A stretch of DNA of 64,000 bases from Warburgia ugandensis. Taxonomy: Eukaryota > Streptophyta > Magnoliopsida > Canellales > Canellaceae. The notes under the pieces are model-generated. The model was not told where the DNA came from. It did no database searches and saw only the letters and a list, made by a program, of their open reading frames with translations. This document shows positions 60,169 through 64,000 of the stretch, piece after piece (position 1 is the stretch's first letter; every line of letters begins with the position of its first letter). Where the stretch lies: NCBI GenBank assembly GCA_035236585.1, contig CP141136.1:56375136-56439135 (forward strand), read 5' to 3'. A program made the translations under genes and the position numbers.

Positions 60169-62145
60169 CGATTCTACTAAATTGCGCTCACATGCAGACG
60201 CATATGCACTTAGCAATGCGACAATTACACCAATGTAGAAGGCACTTGCATGCAGGTGACATACTCAAGGATCTCTTTATGGTTGATGCCAACAGTCCGA
60301 TTGTTGAGATTCTTCCACTGTTGTTCTCTACCTTGCAAGTTGCCCAGCTTTTTTCACTACAGAATATATGGTTTGGTTCATCCAATGCAGCAGTTCATTC
60401 AAGTGTGGCCTAAGATGTTGCCAATAGATGGCGCTTCCAGTGACCAAAAGTCTGGGCCCTGCATGTACTTTAGCTGCTGCATAAATCCTTATACCAATTT
60501 ACCCGATCAGAAACTACATAAAATAATATCTAGAGCCTCCTGTTTTGGAAAGTGGAAACACATTGATTTTGTCTGAGTAGGAACAAGCAAATATCATCAC
60601 CTGAAGTGAGTGTAAGCTAGAACGGCTTGTGCATCAATGTCTGCTCGCATTATACAAGATGGGGATTAGTGGATCAGATTCTTGAATCCCCTTGCACACC
60701 TTCACAGTATGCAATTTCTAATACAGACTATTGAAATCCAAAGTTGATATTTTTCCAAACTCACAACAGTGATAATACATGTAACTGAAACTGATATCCG
60801 CTTCCACATCAACTTCATACCAGATGGAGGTCTCCTAAGGTCTGCATTTGTCGAGCAATGCTGTTCCAGCACCCAAGAAGAAGAAAAGCGTCTCTTCAGT
60901 CATTATGGTACCAGAGAATAGAAGAAGAACATCACATGAACTTCTGTCACTGTATCTTTTTGTATCACTGAGTTATTGTTGATTCTGAGGCTCCAAAAAC
61001 CAAACTATGGTCCATTACTAAACATGTAGGAAATTGCGCCTGTTCCCTGATTGCTTGCTACTAGGTAGCTTTGAGAGCATAAAATGGTAGCCACGCAACT
61101 ATCAGATGAACTTCACATGAGGAGATCCTCCAGATATGGGATAGAGAATGGTAGTTTCACAATTCCGAATGCAACCAACAGACAGAACAGCCAGAATGGT
61201 AGAATATTTAGGCATACTACCATGAGAATTTCCTGCCCTGCACAGTCACAAATATCACCAATATAGTATAATTTTAATTAGTGAAAGGAGGAGGCATCCT
61301 TAAAATGCAGACAGTAAAATAATAAATGAGCAATATGGATGGTATTGGGTAGTAATGATAAAGTTTTGCATATGAATATTACTTTATTGTATTCCATTTC
61401 CATGATTACTATTTCCTTTTTTCTAATGTGCGTGTCGATGAACAGCATCAATTAAAAGCTGCAATGGATGCTAGAGAAAGGATTGGTATGACAGTGATTT
61501 TGCTGACATTGTAGTCGAATTGAGCTGGTGGACAAGAACTGAATTGAGAGTGGACAAGAACTTTAGTGTTAATTGTAGATGAACCTAATGTCTACATCCA
61601 AGAATATGATATGGTTTGAAGTAAACACTGACAAAGGCATAATTAATCTACCTGTTAGATAGGGAGAAGTGCTTTTCCATATATATATTGGGAAATTTTG
61701 CATTTTCTGAAAATTCAACATAGATTTAGTCGTTTTTTGGCATGATATTGACCCCAATGACCATAACCTCTGTTGCTAGCATTATAAGATTTTGGCACAT
61801 GTTAATCTTCATTATCAGCATTGCTGCTAAGGTAAAGTCATTTCCAAAAATTTGCCCTTCTGAAAGCTTCCTTAAGAAATGCCTGATCAGCTGAAGAAGC
61901 GAAGGAACTTAACCTATCTATTAGAATTGCCTATCTACTAGAACTGCCTTACCCATATAGAGAGAAAAGACTGGCAAAAGAATTAGTGACTGTTTCAAAC
62001 AATTTGTCTAACTGACTCAGGTTCCAAATGAGAGGATGCTGAACTAGTTGCTGGAGTTTGAAGGATTAAAAGAAATCAGTTGCTGACCGCCAATAAGAAA
62101 ATTGATATGAGCTGCAAAACTGCCCTGAATTCTTATTCATTTATG
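60169..62145. other. Intergenic, no gene confirmed
   Basis: A short plus-strand frame near 60250-60410 reads GDILKDLFMVDANSPIVEI and has some protein-like character, but no splice context or domain supports it. Nothing else is recognisable. Confidence 0.4.
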
Positions 62146-62162
62146 AGGAGCTGGATTGCCAA

Positions 62163-63442
62163 TCATCATCATCATCATCATCAAGACCGTATCTCAATTA
62201 AGGGTCGGCCACATTAATCTTATTCCTCCATTCCTCTCTATTAAGTACCATGGCTTCATTTAGTCCCAAAGTTTTTAAATCTTTCCTCACCACTTCTATC
62301 CAAGTTCTTTTGGGCCTTCCCCTTGCCCTTTTAAAACCTTTTACTTGTATTACCTCACTCCTAACCGATGCCGTTGTTGGTCTCCTTTGAACATGTCCAA
62401 ACCATCTAAGTCTAATCTCGTTCATCTTGTTACTTACTGGAGCTACCCCTAAATTTCTTTTAATATTTTCAGTTCTAATTCTATCCTTTCTTATCTTACC
62501 ACTCATCCATCTTAACATCCTCATTTCTGCGACGCTCATCCTATGAGCATGATGTTCCTTAACTACCTATCACTCTGATTCATAGAGCATGGCCGGCCTT
62601 ATGGTCATCTGTTAGACCTCCCATACACCAGACGAATTCTAGGAAGAGAAGGTAATTGCAAGGACAGAAAAAGTCATCTGTTGCCAACAGATTTTCAGAT
62701 TTTTCCAGTTAGGATATACAGATATAATTAGTTGTGATGTAGTCAGTTAACAACCAAGTGATGTGGTCAGTTAACAACCAAGATATCCAGTCTGTTACAG
62801 AGTTAGGATATACAGATATCCAGTCTGTTACAGAGTTCAGCGGTAATGGAAGGTAAAGAGAAGATAAAATGGAGACAAGAGAGGGAGAAAGGGAAGAAGA
62901 AAAGGAAGAAAGTAAAAGGGAGAGGGAAGTGCAGAGGAGGAACTAAGGTTCCTACTTCCTACTAGTTCCAATAGTCTTTGTTTTGCTTGATTGATTGTAA
63001 GGTTCCCTGTAATTCATCCACTTTATCAATAAATTGAGCTCCATTTCTTTCTGACCACTGCTGATCATCAAGTTTCATTTCTTTCTGGCCCAACACCATC
63101 CTATAGAATTTTCCTTTTAGTTTGAGTGGCACCCGCCGATCACACAAAACTCTAGATGCACATCTCCATTTGTTCCAACCCACTTGGATTCTTTGGGTAA
63201 CCTGCCTCTCAATCTTTCCACTCTCATGAATCATTGATCCTAAGTATCGAAAGTGGTCTTTTATAAGGACTTCTTGGTTATCAATCTTGACTAGTGTTCC
63301 ACTTCTACTCCTCTCCTTACTAAAATTGCATTTCATATATTTTGTCTTAGTTCGGCTAATTTTGAATCCTTTAGATTCTAATGCTTCTCTCCATAGCTCT
63401 CTACCTTTATGTTTATACCCTCCCTTGTCTCATCAAGGGACA
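62163..63442 (-). mobile_element. RTE LINE copy F, 5' truncated, with 17-bp target-site duplication
   Basis: On the minus strand it ends in a (GAT)n tail (62163-62180) after the conserved RTE 3' end. Its C-terminal ORF (62198-62539) carries MLRWMSGKIRKDRIRTENI, WFGHVQRRP and the Arg/Lys-rich GRPKRTWIEVV block. The frame resumes beyond the solo LTR at 62962-63336. Direct repeats AGGAGCTGGATTGCCAA (62146-62162) and AGGAGCTGGATTGTCAA (63443-63459) mark the insertion site. Confidence 0.93.
62610..63095 (+). mobile_element. Solo Copia-type LTR inside LINE copy F
   Basis: A 486-base insertion begins TGTTAGACC and ends GGCCCAACA, splitting the LINE. The flanks TCATC (62605-62609) and CCATC (63096-63100) form a 5-base target-site duplication with one change. 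Inside are repeated CAGTTAACAACC and GGATATACAGATAT words and a purine-rich block at 62830-62945. A TCAATAAA lies near 63026. No internal coding region remains, so it is a solo LTR. It is related to 42135-42511. Confidence 0.87.
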
Positions 63443-63459
63443 AGGAGCTGGATTGTCAA

Positions 63460-64000
63460 ATGAACATAAAATAACTCCAATTTAGTAAAAGAACACGCCC
63501 TCCGTTGTGGAAATGCACCAATAACAGAATCGCCCCATCTTTGAGGGAAAAGGCTTTTGTTGACACACTTTATCTTTCCCTTCTTGAAGTTTCCTGTTAA
63601 CAAGGGATGAACCTCTCACCCATGCCTGCCTTCCATGTCTTTTTTCTTCGCAGAAGAGAACTAAAGCTGCTCAAGTAGCTGAGCATATGTCACCATAAAT
63701 CAGAAACGGAAGGAAAAGAGTGCTTGTAGCTGCTGATACTTGTGAGAATAGGAAAGAGAAAATAATAGAACGATGATAATGAAAGAGGTTGGCTAAATGC
63801 ATTGATGGGAGCAGGAGAAAAAGGTTTTCTTTCCCAGCAGAAGCAGGAAACAGAGAGTCTATCCTTTCTTCAAAGTGTTAACAAGGGAACAATCTCCAGG
63901 GTCAGCCTAGTATCTAACAAATAACTCTTCTTTTTCTCTTTTGTATAGTCAGAATCCAAAAGAAACAAATTAGATAACGCATGTTTCTTTATGCGGTAAA
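63460..64000. other. Right edge of the window, no gene recognised
   Basis: Purine-rich and AT-rich sequence without a clear ORF. It could be the flank or UTR of a gene beyond the window. Confidence 0.4.

Noticed and set aside
60192..60576. Possible exon reading GDILKDLFMVDANSPIVEI
   Set aside because: Short, without clear splice sites or a recognisable domain. It was left as a note in the intergenic entry.

Overview
This is nuclear DNA from a flowering plant. The evidence is a single-exon geranylgeranyl diphosphate synthase of the plastid plant type, an eight-exon organellar peptidyl-tRNA hydrolase, chromovirus and Athila/Tat-like LTR elements with initiator-Met and tRNA-Asp primer sites, many RTE-type LINEs and many Au-type SINEs. 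The species cannot be fixed from the sequence alone. A woody, TE-rich dicot or magnoliid would fit, but that is only an impression.

Positions 1-19880 are a three-level nest. A minus-strand RTE LINE (19000-19880) was hit by a large minus-strand Ty3 element of the Athila/Tat type. That element has LTRs at 1-648 (cut by the window edge) and 16837-18994, a tRNA-Asp primer site, a gag and a protease, but no recognisable reverse transcriptase or integrase. Its gag was then split by a plus-strand Tekay/Del-like chromovirus (4631-14901) with both LTRs and a complete but heavily mutated gag-protease-RT-RNase H-integrase-chromodomain order. Most of its breaks are stops at expected Gln, Arg or Trp codons, as C-to-T decay of methylated DNA would produce.

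Positions 19880-32000 hold a Copia LTR fragment, an L1-type LINE 3' fragment, the intact GGPPS gene (22583-23662), a near full-length RTE LINE (about 24100-27625) and MITE-like and SINE material.

Positions 32421-45983 are one gene on the minus strand, peptidyl-tRNA hydrolase. Eight exons with matching phases and GT-AG introns encode 243 residues. Its 7.4-kb intron 5 is filled with two RTE LINEs, two Au SINEs, a Sirevirus-like LTR and a small inverted-repeat element. A perfect 71-bp tandem duplication copies the exon 3 splice donor.

Positions 46000-64000 are mostly non-coding. They contain a convincing exon-like ORF of an unidentified gene (48249-48755), four Au SINEs (three with target-site duplications), one other tRNA-derived SINE-like sequence, a deleted TRIM-like Copia element (53326-54599) and two further RTE LINEs. 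The last LINE has a 17-bp target-site duplication and carries a solo Copia LTR.

I found no CRISPR array, operon, rRNA gene or intact functional tRNA gene. Nor do I see a convincing undescribed biochemical system. The most interesting points are the splice-donor duplication, the gag-protease-only element with its nest, and the strongly directional decay of the chromovirus.
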